DNA of 64,000 nt, taken from NCBI GenBank assembly GCA_021776825.1, contig JAJFFG010000093.1, positions 124,001-188,000 of the forward strand. Reading direction: 5' to 3'. Origin of the DNA: Planctomycetota bacterium. GTDB lineage: Bacteria > Planctomycetota > JAJSAM01 > JAJVHW01. A program made the translations under genes and the position numbers. Numbering within the stretch: position 1 is the first letter of the stretch; every line of letters begins with the position of its first letter. The notes under the pieces were generated by a model. That model did not search any database. It was not told the origin of the DNA and saw nothing but the letters and a program-made list of their open reading frames with translations. This document shows, piece after piece, positions 7,993 through 17,196 of this stretch.

Positions 7993-8373
7993 TCAGCAGG
8001 AGAGCGCGGTCTCGCGGACCGGCGCGGACTCGGCCTGCGGGGCGGGCTCGTGGTAGTGGAGCTGCCAGCGTCGGAGCGCCGGCCGCGGAGCGACGTCGAG
8101 CAGACGTCGGACGCCGAACGTCACCTCCGGGTCGCGACCCGGGATCCACGCGACCGAGGCGACCTCGACCTCGCACACGATCCGGTCGCGCCGCCGGCCG
8201 GACGCACTCCGGTGGACGAACACGGACTCGCCCCGGCTGCGGGACTCCTCCAGCAGACGCGCGACCTTGTCGGTCGTCGTGATTCCGAGAAGACGCTGAT
8301 CGTCCTGCCAGCGCGCCGCGAAGCAGTGCGGTCGCCGATCGGCGCGATGTCGGACCATGATGTAGAGGGGCAT
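7993..8373 (-). CDS. Hypothetical protein
   Basis: A 126-residue basic protein of unknown function (MPLYIMVRHRADRRPHCFA start; conserved-looking VEVASVAWIPGRDPEV and LLDVAPRPALRRWQLHY). There is no signal peptide or membrane segment. GATGAGG stands 6-12 nt before the ATG. It is convergent with the sulfotransferase gene (7-nt gap). Codon bias is that of a real gene, and no domain is recognised. Confidence 0.6.
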   Translation of the reverse strand: MPLYIMVRHRADRRPHCFAARWQDDQRLLGITTTDKVARLLEESRSRGESVFVHRSASGRRRDRIVCEVEVASVAWIPGRDPEVTFGVRRLLDVAPRPALRRWQLHYHEPAPQAESAPVRETALSC

Positions 8374-8445
8374 CCCGACCTCATCGAGCGGAGAGCGGGG
8401 CGCGCTGGAGTCGGTTGCGGTCGGCTGAGCCTGCGGCGCTCACGC

Positions 8446-8451
8446 TACACT
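8446..8451 (+). promoter_or_regulatory. Putative -10 box TACACT
   Basis: TACACT lies 23 nt before the start of the propeller protein, followed by a GGAGGGGGA ribosome binding site. It matches the TAnnnT boxes placed before many genes of this window. No clear -35 is seen. Confidence 0.5.
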
Positions 8452-8474
8452 CCCTTCCGGAGGGGGAGTCGACG

Positions 8475-10838
8475 ATGAGAGTCGCGTACTTGCGGGGGGT
8501 CGCTGCGCTCGCTGTCGTGGCGTTGTCGCTGAGCGCGCGCGCCGATCTCGACGTCTCGATCCCGAACAACGTGCAGGCCGATCTCGAACTCGCGCCGGCC
8601 GACGAGATCGAGACCTTGCGCGCTCGCATTCCCGCCGGCGCGAAGCTCTCGATCACGGTGAAGGCCCGACCCGAGAAGGGCGCTGTCGCCCCGCTTCTCT
8701 TCCTCCGCCTGCTGGACCCGAACGGCGCGGAAGTGGCGGTCGGCACGCCGAAGGGCAAGACCGTGCGCCTCAAGGGGCACGTCGTGGCCGAGTCCGGCGA
8801 GCACCGCGTCCAGGTGACGGGCGACGGCTCGGCGTCCGTCCGGTACCAGGTCAAACTGCGCTGGAAGGCGGCGAAGCGATTGCGCGGCGTCGTGACGTTT
8901 GACGGGGGCACGAAGACGGTCGACATCGACGCGGATGCCCGCTCGACGGCGCGCGTGACCGTCAAGGCGGCTCGGGGGGCGGCGGCGCTGCCGCGCATCA
9001 CATCGATCGCTGCCGTCGACCCGGCGCTGCTTCTCGATGGCTTTGCTCCGCCGAAGGACGGCGCATCGAGCCACAGCGTGAAGAACATCACCCTCGGCGA
9101 CGCGCTGGAGTACGTCGTGAGCGTCACCGACGTTGGAGCGGGCGGCGACGCGGCGACCGACGTGCGACTCAAGGCGCCGAAGTCCCGGAAGACGAAACTG
9201 ACGCTCACCGACAGCGCCATCGGTGGCGGGAGCACGCCGGGCGCCTCCGGCGGCCCCCTCGGTCTCGTCGTTGCGGGATTGATCGATCCGAGCGGTGGCC
9301 TGATCGTGGCCGACGACATCGCGATCGGCGCTCTGCTCGGCACGCAGGTGGACGTGCCCGCCGGCGCTGTCAGCGCGTCAGCGGCCATCTCCATCTCGCT
9401 CGCGACCAACGAGCTGCCGCCGCCGACCGCGTCGCTCAACGGCATCGGCCCGACCGTGTTCTTCGGTCCCTCGGGCATCACGTTCGATCCGCCCGCGGTC
9501 GTGAGCATTCCCTTCGACTCGGCCGGGCTCGAGAACAACCTCGACCTCGTCGACGTCTACGCTCGCGACGAGGACGGCACCGTGTCGTTGATCTTGAAGC
9601 CGTACACGTTCGACCTCGACGCGGGGCTCTGTTCGTTCCCGGTGAGCCACTTCACGTCGTTCCGCGCGTTCGCCCCCGCGCTCGTGCCGTCGCTCGCGGG
9701 GGAGGTCCAGCTCGTGCCGACCGACGCGGCCTCTGCCGACGCCGTGGGGTTCCGTGTTTCCCTCAGCGGCGACACGGCGGTGATCTCCGCTCCCTCTCAC
9801 GATCTTCCCGTCAGCGGTGGCGGCGCTGTCTACGTCTACGTTCGCGATGGCGGCGGCACGTGGACGTTCCAGCAGAAACTCTCGGCCTCGGACGCGACCA
9901 GCAGCGCGCGCTTCGGCTCGTCGGTGGCGATCGAGGGCGACACCATCCTCGTCGGCGCTCGACTCGCGCGCGAGACGCCGCTCCTCCCGGGCAAGGTCTA
10001 CGTCTTCACCAGGACGAATGATGTCTGGACCGAGGTGCAGCGGCTGCTTCCGAGCGTCGCTCCGAACAGCGGACAGTTCGGATTCAGCGTGGCGCTCGAC
10101 GGCGATCGCTTCATCGTCGGCGCGCCCGGACAGAGCGTTGGCGGGGCGGCGTTCATCTTCACGCGGACGCTGGGAGTCTGGAGCGAGCAGCAACGCATCC
10201 CGTACGGCGGCACGAGCGGCAACCATCGCTTCGGCGAGTCGGTCGCGATCGACGGACCGCGTGTGGTGATCGGTGCGCCGGGCTCGCTTCTGCCCGGAGA
10301 GGCGTACGTCTTCGACGAGGTGCTTGGCGTCTGGAGCGAGACCACCTCGCTCGCGCACGACGGCGGTGTCGAGGAGGAGGACTTCGGCGACTCCGTCGGG
10401 TTGGCCGGAGACATCGCGGTCGTCGGTGACCCGAACCTCGACGTGACGGACGGCCCCAACAACTCCGGCGGCGTCTTCATCTTCGAGCGCGGCACCGGCG
10501 ACTGGTCCCAGGTCGCGTTCCGCGAACTCGACGCTCCGCACGGGAACGCGCGCTTCGGGACGTCGCTGGACATCGAGGGCACGCGTCTCGTCGTCGGGGC
10601 GCGCGGAGCCGACAGCCCCGGCGCACCAAGCGCCGGCCAGATCGACGTGTTCGACCGAGAGGACGGCGCGTGGAGGCGCGTGCTCGAGCGGACGACGAAC
10701 ACGCCGGTGACCCTCGACGGGCTGGGTACGTGGTTGGACCTGGACGGCGAGCGGCTGTTGGCGGGCGCGAGCGCGATCACGCCGTCATCGGGCTCGGCGT
10801 ACATCTACGACCTCGAGCTGGTCCCCGTGGTCGAGTAG
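8475..10838 (+). CDS. Secreted FG-GAP beta-propeller protein with ZU5-like domain
   Basis: A 787-residue exported protein, probably structural or adhesive. The ATG at 8475 follows GGAGGGGGA and starts a signal peptide (cleavage after ARA, about residue 23). Residues about 28-150 resemble a pre-peptidase C-terminal (PPC-like) beta domain. Around 295-410 is a ZU5-like segment (VDVPAGAV, GIGPTVFFGPSGITFDPPAV). From about 425 to the end at least six integrin-alpha-type FG-GAP blades repeat the pattern FG-SVAI-GD---VGA (for example RFGSSVAIEGDTILVGA and RFGESVAIDGPRVVIGA). The combination suggests a surface protein, and no enzyme motif is seen. An earlier in-frame ATG at 8415 lacks an RBS. Confidence 0.8.
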   Translation: MRVAYLRGVAALAVVALSLSARADLDVSIPNNVQADLELAPADEIETLRARIPAGAKLSITVKARPEKGAVAPLLFLRLLDPNGAEVAVGTPKGKTVRLKGHVVAESGEHRVQVTGDGSASVRYQVKLRWKAAKRLRGVVTFDGGTKTVDIDADARSTARVTVKAARGAAALPRITSIAAVDPALLLDGFAPPKDGASSHSVKNITLGDALEYVVSVTDVGAGGDAATDVRLKAPKSRKTKLTLTDSAIGGGSTPGASGGPLGLVVAGLIDPSGGLIVADDIAIGALLGTQVDVPAGAVSASAAISISLATNELPPPTASLNGIGPTVFFGPSGITFDPPAVVSIPFDSAGLENNLDLVDVYARDEDGTVSLILKPYTFDLDAGLCSFPVSHFTSFRAFAPALVPSLAGEVQLVPTDAASADAVGFRVSLSGDTAVISAPSHDLPVSGGGAVYVYVRDGGGTWTFQQKLSASDATSSARFGSSVAIEGDTILVGARLARETPLLPGKVYVFTRTNDVWTEVQRLLPSVAPNSGQFGFSVALDGDRFIVGAPGQSVGGAAFIFTRTLGVWSEQQRIPYGGTSGNHRFGESVAIDGPRVVIGAPGSLLPGEAYVFDEVLGVWSETTSLAHDGGVEEEDFGDSVGLAGDIAVVGDPNLDVTDGPNNSGGVFIFERGTGDWSQVAFRELDAPHGNARFGTSLDIEGTRLVVGARGADSPGAPSAGQIDVFDREDGAWRRVLERTTNTPVTLDGLGTWLDLDGERLLAGASAITPSSGSAYIYDLELVPVVE

Positions 10839-10910
10839 CCCGCTACGATGGGGGCCGCGCCCCTCGGAAGGCCGAACGGGCGCGTTTCGCGATCTCGGAG
10901 CCGACGCCGC

Positions 10911-12422
10911 ATGTCACGACTCGCTCTCGGTGCCGCCACCACGCTGGTGGCTCTGGCTGTGCTCGGCCCCGAGCCGGTGGTGGCCGCGCAGGACGTCCAT
11001 CCGCGCACGTACCGCATCCGCATGAAGACTGCGCAGCGCGCGAACGCGCGCGCCATGGTCTCGCTCGGAAACTGGTGCAAGAAGAACGGCTTCCCGGCGG
11101 AGTCGCTCGAGTGGCAGCTGCGGGGGCTCCAGTCGAACCCCGACGACAAGAAGCTGCGGAAGAAGCTCGGGTTCGTCCCTGACGGCGAGGGCTGGCGCTG
11201 GGATGCCATCAAGCGCGCTGAGGCGAGCGAGACGCTGCTCGAACCGGCGACGGGCGACACCGACTGGTTCGTCTACGACAAGCGCGTGCGCAGTCTGCGG
11301 AAGCGCGCGGTCGCCCGGTTCGTCACTCTGGGACTGGAGATCGAGAAGCACGCGGCCGCGAGCGACGAGAAACTGCGGCCCGAGTGGGACGACGCCGAGC
11401 AACTCGTCTGGTCCGCGGCGCTGCGCTTCGACCCGACGGATCAGAAGGCGCTCGCGGCGGCCGATCACCCCCAGCTCGACGGACGGTATGTGCACCGCGA
11501 CGCATTGGAGTTCCTGACCGCGCGTCGGGATCGGATTCAGCGCGCCGCGCGAAACTGGGCGGCCCCGGTTCCTGTCAAGGTGACCGGCGAGGACGCGCGA
11601 CCGAGCGGCGGCATCAAGTGGGCCCGCGCCAAGGGCGGCGGCGTCACGGTCGACTCGACGTTCGGGCTGTATGGGGCTCAGACCATCCTCGAGGCCGGCG
11701 TGCGCGCCGGCTGGGAGGCGCTGGACACCCTCGGCGTCGACCGCGCGCACGAGTCGCGGCTCAACCCCGATCACTTCGTCGCCACCCGCAACAAGGCGGA
11801 GATGAAGGTCGGGCTGCGGCACTTCTCCGACTGGGACGTCAAGAAGATCGAGGAGCGGACGGAGGAGTGGGCCTCCCAGTGGGTGGGCGGCTCGATGGTC
11901 ATCTCTCGCGCCAACGACATCGACAATGCGCTCGACGTCTTCATGTCGAACCGCGTCACCTCCGCGACGTTCCAGGTGCGCAAACTGCTCCGCAAGAAGA
12001 CCAAGCTGCCGCGCGTCGACCGCGAGAAGTGGCTCGCCGAGGCGCTGAAGGTCGACATCCTGATGCGCCTGAAGGGCTCCCTGCTCTCGAAGTTTGCTGA
12101 GAAGGGACGATACGAGAACGAGTCGCGTGAGTTCGAAGAGGGTGACACGTGGATGGCGAAGGCGCAGCGCTTCCACGACGTCGGCCTGCTGCCGCCGCTG
12201 CGCAACCTGATCACGCGTGACCTGAACCGGCTGGACTCGCTGCACACCAGCACGGGCTACGCGTTCGTGGTGTTCCTCTGCGAGCGGGACGAGGGGACCG
12301 CGCAGCTGTTCCTGCAGATCGCCTGCCACGCCGGCGCCGATGCGGCGATGAAGGCCACCTACAGCCAGACTCTGGAAGACATCGAGCCCGACTTCCACCG
12401 CTGGCTAGATATCGCGCGCTAG
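10911..12422 (+). CDS. Exported protein of unknown function
   Basis: A 503-residue exported protein. I chose the ATG at 10911 because GGAG stands 9 nt upstream, the product begins with a normal signal peptide (MSRLALGAATTLVALAVLGP, cleavage after VAA), and a TACGAT box is at 10844-10849. The C-terminal third (HTSTGYAFVVFLCERDEGTA, AMKATYSQTLEDIEPDFHRWL) looks like the end of gluzincin-type DUF1570 proteins of planctomycetes. No HExxH zinc motif is present, so it may be an inactive relative or unrelated. Two central segments (WRWDAIKRAE, GRYVHRDALEFL) resemble the short planctomycete repeat built around a Trp/Tyr. It is a single gene after the propeller protein. Confidence 0.7.
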   Translation: MSRLALGAATTLVALAVLGPEPVVAAQDVHPRTYRIRMKTAQRANARAMVSLGNWCKKNGFPAESLEWQLRGLQSNPDDKKLRKKLGFVPDGEGWRWDAIKRAEASETLLEPATGDTDWFVYDKRVRSLRKRAVARFVTLGLEIEKHAAASDEKLRPEWDDAEQLVWSAALRFDPTDQKALAAADHPQLDGRYVHRDALEFLTARRDRIQRAARNWAAPVPVKVTGEDARPSGGIKWARAKGGGVTVDSTFGLYGAQTILEAGVRAGWEALDTLGVDRAHESRLNPDHFVATRNKAEMKVGLRHFSDWDVKKIEERTEEWASQWVGGSMVISRANDIDNALDVFMSNRVTSATFQVRKLLRKKTKLPRVDREKWLAEALKVDILMRLKGSLLSKFAEKGRYENESREFEEGDTWMAKAQRFHDVGLLPPLRNLITRDLNRLDSLHTSTGYAFVVFLCERDEGTAQLFLQIACHAGADAAMKATYSQTLEDIEPDFHRWLDIAR

Positions 12423-12655
12423 ACGGGCGTCACCGATCTCGGACGGCGCCCGACTCGGGGCGCAGGGCCGTCCGCTGTGTCGGAACTCCTCCGCGACCCG
12501 CAGGGGTCGCGTCGTCGTCGCTCCTTGCCGCCAAACCCCGCGCGAACGTCGGGCATCCGCTCGATCTCGGCGCCGCCCATCTAGCGTGCGGCGCGGCGTC
12601 ACCACCGTGGCAGACGCCGTGGCCCGTCGTTGACCGGGCGTAGCCTCTGGGGCTC

Positions 12656-14725
12656 ATGCGACTGCGGCTTCAGAGCGCTCAGGTCCTGATCCTCGTCGGC
12701 GTGCTGCTGTTCGTGGTGGCGGTCGTCGGCGCCAGCGCCCACGTGAACGCGAGTTTCGCGGTCGACGATCTCGGCTCGAAGGTCCTGGCGCAGGCTGCCG
12801 ATCGCGTGGATCAGCAGGTCCAGACCGTGCTCGAGGTGGCGGTCGGGCAGGGGCGTCTGAACGAGCGGCTGCTCGAGACCGGACGCATCGATCCGCACGA
12901 CCACGTGGAGATGACCGCGTACTTCCTCGAGGCGCTCCGCGCGCACGAGAGCCTGTCGTACATCACCTTCGGGCTGGCGAACGGCGAGTACTGGCACGTG
13001 TTCCGCGACGCCGCCGGTGCGATCACGACGCAGCGCCTGATCATCCACGACGACGGCTCTCGTGATCTGGTCGACTCCCGGCCATCGGAGACCGGACTGG
13101 TCGAGGTGGCGCGGGACGAGGACACGTCGCGCGTGCCACCGTACGAGCGGCCCTACTACCGATCTGCTGCGGAGGCCGGCGTCGCGATCTGGCCGGAGAC
13201 GTACGTCTTCCTCAGCGCGGGCGGTGCGTTCGACATCCCCGGTGTCTCGCGAGCGAGTCCCGTGACCAACGCAGCCGGCGAGCTCGTCGGGGTCCTGACC
13301 GTCGACTTCGATCTCTACGCGCTGAGCCGCTATCTCGAGCGCGTGAAGGTCGGCGATGCCGGCGTCGCGTTCCTGCTCGAGATGCGACAGGACGGCGAGG
13401 TGCGCCTGATCGCGCACCCCGACGCGCCGGAGCCACTGAAACTGACGGCGCCCGGTCCCGAGGGTCAGGGAAGCGCGGCGCTGCCCGCGTCGGAGATCGC
13501 GGACGCTCGGGTCCGCGCTTTTCTGGACCACCTGCCCGCCAGCGCCGGCGCGATGGGGAGCGGTGTCACACCGGTGGCGTTCACAGCCGATGGCACGCGC
13601 TTCGTCGGGGGCTATCGCCGCCTCAGTGGCGACGACCGACCCGCGTGGGTGATCGCGATGGTGCTCCCGGAAGCGGAGATCGTCGGCGGCGTCGAGCGCA
13701 TGAACCGGATCACCGTCGCGGCGGCGATGGTCGGTGTGCTCCTCGCCCTGCTCATCGGGCTCCGTCTCTCGCGGCGGGTCGCCGGTCGTCTCCACGCCAT
13801 CGCCACCGAGACCAGCGAGGTGGCGGAGTTCCGGCTGGATGCGAAGCCCGTCGTGCACTCGCGCATCGAGGAACTCGACAGCCTGGGCGTGGCGGTCGAG
13901 GACATGAAGGCCGGTCTGCGATCGTTCCAGAAGTTCGTCCCGCACGAGCTCGTCCGATCCATCCTGGCATCCGGCGAGGAAGCTCGGCTCGGCGGCGCCC
14001 GGCGCGGTCTGACGGTCTACTTCTCGGACATCGTCTCGTTCACGCGCATCGCGGAGCAACTCGAGCCGGAACCTCTCGTGGAACTGCTTGCCGAGTACCT
14101 CGATGCCATGACGCACGGCTTGCTCGAGACGGACGCGACGGTCGACAAGTACGTCGGCGACGCGATCATGGCGTTCTGGGGCGCACCCGACGCCTGCGAG
14201 GACCAGGCGGCGCGCGCCTGTCGTGCCGCGCTGCTCAACCAGCGCGTGCTCGCCGGGCTGCGCGAGACGTGGTCCGCCGCCGGTCGCCCGCAGCTGCACG
14301 CGCGGATCGGCCTCCACACGGGCGAGGCCATCGTCGGCAACTTCGGCAGCGAGCAGCGGCTCGCCTTCACGGCCATCGGCGACACCGTGAACCTCGCGAG
14401 CCGGCTCGAGGGGCTGAACACGACGTACGGCACGTCGATCCTGATCAGCGAGGCGACGCGCGTTGCGGCGGGCGAGGCCTTCGTCACACGTCCCATCGAC
14501 CGCGTCGCCGTGAAGGGGCGCGACGAGGAGACGCTGGTCCACGAGCTGATCGGCGAGGGCGACTCCGTGTCGGTGGCGACGCGAGAGTGGGTGGCCGTCT
14601 ACTCCGCTGCGCTCACCAGTCTGTTCGCCGGCGAGCCTGACGAGGCGCGCGCACGCTTCACGGATGCGCTGCGGCTCGAGCCCGACGACCAGGCGGCGCG
14701 CGTGATGCTGGCGCGTCTTCCGTAG
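12656..14725 (+). CDS. Membrane class III adenylate/guanylate cyclase with dCACHE-like sensor
   Basis: A 689-residue signalling enzyme that would make cyclic nucleotide in response to an external signal. Its parts are an N-terminal membrane helix (about 8-28), a large periplasmic dCACHE-like domain (about 30-345, with a YWHVFRD and YYRSA ligand-pocket-like segment), a second helix (about 350-370), a HAMP-like linker, and the cyclase domain (about 425-620). Metal-binding Asp residues are in VYFSDIVSFTRIAE and KYVGDAIMAFWGAP. The substrate region is RLAFTAIGDTVNLASRLEGL. The last ~60 residues look like one TPR-like hairpin. The TAGCCT box at 12641-12646 is 9 nt before the ATG. Class III cyclases of this subtype are usually adenylate cyclases. 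Confidence 0.92.
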   Translation: MRLRLQSAQVLILVGVLLFVVAVVGASAHVNASFAVDDLGSKVLAQAADRVDQQVQTVLEVAVGQGRLNERLLETGRIDPHDHVEMTAYFLEALRAHESLSYITFGLANGEYWHVFRDAAGAITTQRLIIHDDGSRDLVDSRPSETGLVEVARDEDTSRVPPYERPYYRSAAEAGVAIWPETYVFLSAGGAFDIPGVSRASPVTNAAGELVGVLTVDFDLYALSRYLERVKVGDAGVAFLLEMRQDGEVRLIAHPDAPEPLKLTAPGPEGQGSAALPASEIADARVRAFLDHLPASAGAMGSGVTPVAFTADGTRFVGGYRRLSGDDRPAWVIAMVLPEAEIVGGVERMNRITVAAAMVGVLLALLIGLRLSRRVAGRLHAIATETSEVAEFRLDAKPVVHSRIEELDSLGVAVEDMKAGLRSFQKFVPHELVRSILASGEEARLGGARRGLTVYFSDIVSFTRIAEQLEPEPLVELLAEYLDAMTHGLLETDATVDKYVGDAIMAFWGAPDACEDQAARACRAALLNQRVLAGLRETWSAAGRPQLHARIGLHTGEAIVGNFGSEQRLAFTAIGDTVNLASRLEGLNTTYGTSILISEATRVAAGEAFVTRPIDRVAVKGRDEETLVHELIGEGDSVSVATREWVAVYSAALTSLFAGEPDEARARFTDALRLEPDDQAARVMLARLP

Positions 14726-14966
14726 CGGCGTCTTCCGGAGCCGCGTTTTCCGCGGTGGGGTGAGTCACGGCGAGAGCGAATCCGACCGCCACGGCGGCGT
14801 CGACCGCATTGCCGCCGTTGCGGAGGACGGTCGTCCCGATCTCCGTCGCCAGCTGCTCCGGCGCAGACACCGCGCCGTGGGCGAGAGGGGGCGTCGGGCG
14901 GACCGACGTGCACGCGCTGCTCGTCACGGCCAGCAGCCCCCAGGCGATCACGCTGCTCAGCCGCAT
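14658..14966 (-). pseudogene. ggt: Truncated gamma-glutamyltransferase gene, 5' end only
   Basis: The ATG at 14966 has a strong RBS (GGGAGG) and opens with a lipoprotein signal (LLAVTSSACTS). Then comes the start of a gamma-glutamyltransferase: GAVSAPEQLATEIGTTVLRN and GGNAVDAAVAVGFALAVTHP. After about residue 70 the frame leaves the family and runs as low-complexity antisense of the cyclase gene end until 14658. A full enzyme has about 550 residues and its catalytic Thr lies far downstream, so this cannot be active. It is the last gene of the FHA/M50 operon (13-nt gap). A deletion bringing the cyclase gene next to the operon is the simplest explanation. Confidence 0.75.
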
Positions 14967-14979
14967 CCGAACCTCCCGG

Positions 14980-15552
14980 TCAGAGACCGACGAAGAGCAG
15001 GAGAACGAGGCCCGCGAGCGCACCGATCAGGGCGCCGGTCAGGACGCCGGCCAGGAAGCGCTCGTTGCTCCGTGGTGGCTCGGTGTGGCGAGCGGACTGC
15101 GCGGGCGCGCTCTGGGCGGAGCCACGTTCGCCGGGACGCGTCGCCGGCTTCGTGATCGGAACTCCGCGCGGACGGTCGTGCGGCTTCGTCTTCGCCGGGC
15201 CGTCGTCGGCGCCGATCTCCTTCGTCGGAGCCTCGCCGAGTGCCTCACCGTCGCGCAGCGCCTGGATGATCTCGAGCGTCGGGCCGCGCGTGCTCATGCG
15301 CACGATCGACCCGACGAACGCCGGAGCCTCGCCGAGGATGCGCTTCCCGTCGATCCACGTCCCGTGCGAGGACCCGAGGTCGCGCACGATGATCCCGCCG
15401 GTCGTGACGATGATCTCGCAGTGCTGCCGAGACACGCCGGGCCGGTCGAAACTGACGTCGCACGTTTGACTGCGACCGATGACGGCCGAGGTGCCGAACA
15501 CGCGGTGGTCCTCGTCGCGATGCCGGACGATGATGAGGTCGCCGCCGCTCAC
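14980..15552 (-). CDS. FHA-domain protein with C-terminal membrane anchor
   Basis: A 190-residue protein whose FHA domain would bind phosphothreonine. The FHA domain is at about 5-95: VIGRSQTCDVSF, VSRQHCEI and RDLGSSHGTWIDGKRI carry the conserved Gly-Arg, Ser-x-x-His and Ser-x-Gly-Thr. A charged, Pro-rich linker follows, then a tail-anchor helix (about 168-190, VLTGALIGALAGLVLLLFVGL). The start overlaps the end of the preceding FHA gene by 4 nt (ATGA). The pair share a layout and probably arose by duplication. A Ser/Thr kinase is present elsewhere in the window (30406). Confidence 0.88.
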   Translation of the reverse strand: MSGGDLIIVRHRDEDHRVFGTSAVIGRSQTCDVSFDRPGVSRQHCEIIVTTGGIIVRDLGSSHGTWIDGKRILGEAPAFVGSIVRMSTRGPTLEIIQALRDGEALGEAPTKEIGADDGPAKTKPHDRPRGVPITKPATRPGERGSAQSAPAQSARHTEPPRSNERFLAGVLTGALIGALAGLVLLLFVGL

Positions 15553-16331
15553 TCGGCATCCCCTCCGCCGCCGAGGTCGACGAGTCGCAGTGCCGGTGCG
15601 AGCCGATGCAGTCGCTCGCCTAATGGAGTCGAGAGGCCCAGCAGCACGATGATCCCAAATCCGATCGCCGCGCCGATGAGCAGCCCGCGACGGTAGCCGC
15701 CGTCATCGACGGCGATCTCGGCGGTGGGCGCATCGGGGACCACGGGAGAGGCTGCTCTGGGCGCTGACGGCTCCACGCTCCCGTCATTGCGCTCGTTGAT
15801 CACGGTGCCCGTGCGGTCGCCGCTCGACAGCGCGTCGAGCGGAGTCGCCACCGGGATGTCGCGGCGTGGAGCCTCGCGCGTCGGTGGCTCGGCCTCCTTG
15901 GTGCGCGGCTCCTCCAGGCGCTCCGAGGCCCCGGGACCAACGGCAACGCGCGCGACGACGCCCTCGGCTCGCGGGTCGCCGACGATGAGCGTCTTCACGT
16001 TCGCGTCCGCGAGGTCGGTCGCGATGTCCACGCCGTCGAGCTCGGCCGAGACGATCTGGAACGCCGGCCCTTCCTGACCGACCCGCACGACGTCGCCGAC
16101 GAACGCGCGCGTCGTCTGGTTGATCTTGCGGTCCGAGAGGAACGTGCCGTTGCTCGAGCCCAGGTCCTGGACCTGCACCCCTCCCGGGGTCAGGACGATC
16201 CGACAGTGTCGCCGCGACACGAGGGGGTGGATGACGTGCAGCGCGCAGTCGGCGGTGCGTCCCAGCACCACCTCGTCCACGCGCAGCGTCATCGTCTTCC
16301 CTTCGTGCAGCAACTCGAGCTTTGGAGCCAA
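15549..16331 (-). CDS. FHA-domain protein with C-terminal membrane anchor
   Basis: A 260-residue paralogue of the next gene in the operon. The FHA domain is at about 5-100: VVLGRTADCALHV, VSRRHCRIVL and QDLGSSNGTFLSDRKI are all intact. A long Pro/Glu/Arg-rich linker (about 110-205) leads to a single helix (about 212-235, GLLIGAAIGFGIIVLLGL) and a short tail. Only 9 nt separate it from the M50-like gene upstream, so the protease and both FHA proteins form one transcript. A role in phosphorylation-dependent assembly at the membrane is inferred, not shown. Confidence 0.88.
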   Translation of the reverse strand: MAPKLELLHEGKTMTLRVDEVVLGRTADCALHVIHPLVSRRHCRIVLTPGGVQVQDLGSSNGTFLSDRKINQTTRAFVGDVVRVGQEGPAFQIVSAELDGVDIATDLADANVKTLIVGDPRAEGVVARVAVGPGASERLEEPRTKEAEPPTREAPRRDIPVATPLDALSSGDRTGTVINERNDGSVEPSAPRAASPVVPDAPTAEIAVDDGGYRRGLLIGAAIGFGIIVLLGLSTPLGERLHRLAPALRLVDLGGGGDAE

Positions 16332-16340
16332 GCGCCTACC

Positions 16341-17114
16341 TCACAACGTGACGGGGGGCGATTCTACACCGTCAGCTCTGGGCTTGCCCGTCACGGCGAC
16401 ATAGGCGGCGTACGCCGTCACGGCCACCGAGACCGCAATCCACAGCAGACCCCACACCAGAGAGGGCACGCCGGTGAGCTCCGCGAGCCGGGCGGCGTCC
16501 GAGTCACCGCCCGGTCGGTCGAGGACGTCGCTCTTGATATCGAGCAGGACGTAGAGGCACGAGGTCACCGCCACCACACGCAGCGCGACGGTCGCGCAGA
16601 CCCGTGGTAGCGCGGCGAGCCCGATGAACAGCGCTCCGGTTCCGAAGGCAAAGACCTTCCCGAACGTGTTGTCACCCCACGGCACGAACCGCACTGCGAC
16701 GACCAGGAGGAGGAGCCCGAGCAGCGCCGCCACCGGCTTCTCGACCTTGGTGCGCGTCGACGCCACGAGCAGCAGCACGCCGAACACCAGGCTGCCGAGA
16801 TACCCCGCCGAGTAGATGAGGAAGCCGTTCCCACCCATCGTGACCGCGTGTCCGGCCTCGCCCTGCTGGATCTGGATCTCGACGATCCGGCCTCCGGTGG
16901 CGACTGCGGCGAGCCCATGGCTGATCTCGTGGAGCAGCACCACCAGGAGCTTGAGCGGGGTGACGAAGACCGTGTCCCACGTGAACGCCACCACGACATA
17001 GGTGACGACCAGGAGCGCGATCGTGCCCCAGTCGAGGCGGGGCCCGGCCGAGCCGGAGAGCGCGGTCGTGCGGCGGGCAGATGCGGTCCGGGGCACGGGG
17101 AGCCAGGATCGCAC
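16341..17114 (-). CDS. M50B-like membrane metalloprotease
   Basis: A 257-residue integral membrane protein with about six helices. It carries HEISH in LVVLLHEISHGLAAV (about 60-74), the zinc and base motif of site-2-type M50 proteases. A later LLDIKSD segment (about 186-192) could supply the third ligand, as in the M50B-like family. Such enzymes cut transmembrane substrates, for example anti-sigma factors. First gene of the operon with two membrane-anchored FHA proteins. The GTG start is the longest possible, has only a weak RBS, and could be later. It is divergent from the response regulator gene (82-nt gap). Confidence 0.82.
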   Translation of the reverse strand: MRSWLPVPRTASARRTTALSGSAGPRLDWGTIALLVVTYVVVAFTWDTVFVTPLKLLVVLLHEISHGLAAVATGGRIVEIQIQQGEAGHAVTMGGNGFLIYSAGYLGSLVFGVLLLVASTRTKVEKPVAALLGLLLLVVAVRFVPWGDNTFGKVFAFGTGALFIGLAALPRVCATVALRVVAVTSCLYVLLDIKSDVLDRPGGDSDAARLAELTGVPSLVWGLLWIAVSVAVTAYAAYVAVTGKPRADGVESPPVTL

Positions 17115-17196
17115 GGTGTGAGGACGCCCGAGACGTTTCGTGACGACGGGTCACGACCTCAAGGCAGGGCACCGCGTGTTCCGATGAGGCAAGGCG

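Noticed and set aside
12493-12512. GC-rich hairpin in the gap before the cyclase gene as terminator
   Set aside because: A 7-bp stem (GCGACCC/GGGTCGC) without a T-run; common by chance at this GC content. The rest of the 233-nt gap shows nothing else convincing.
12599-14542. Minus-strand frame of 647 codons opposite the cyclase gene
   Set aside because: Antisense shadow: the plus strand encodes an intact class III cyclase with all catalytic motifs.
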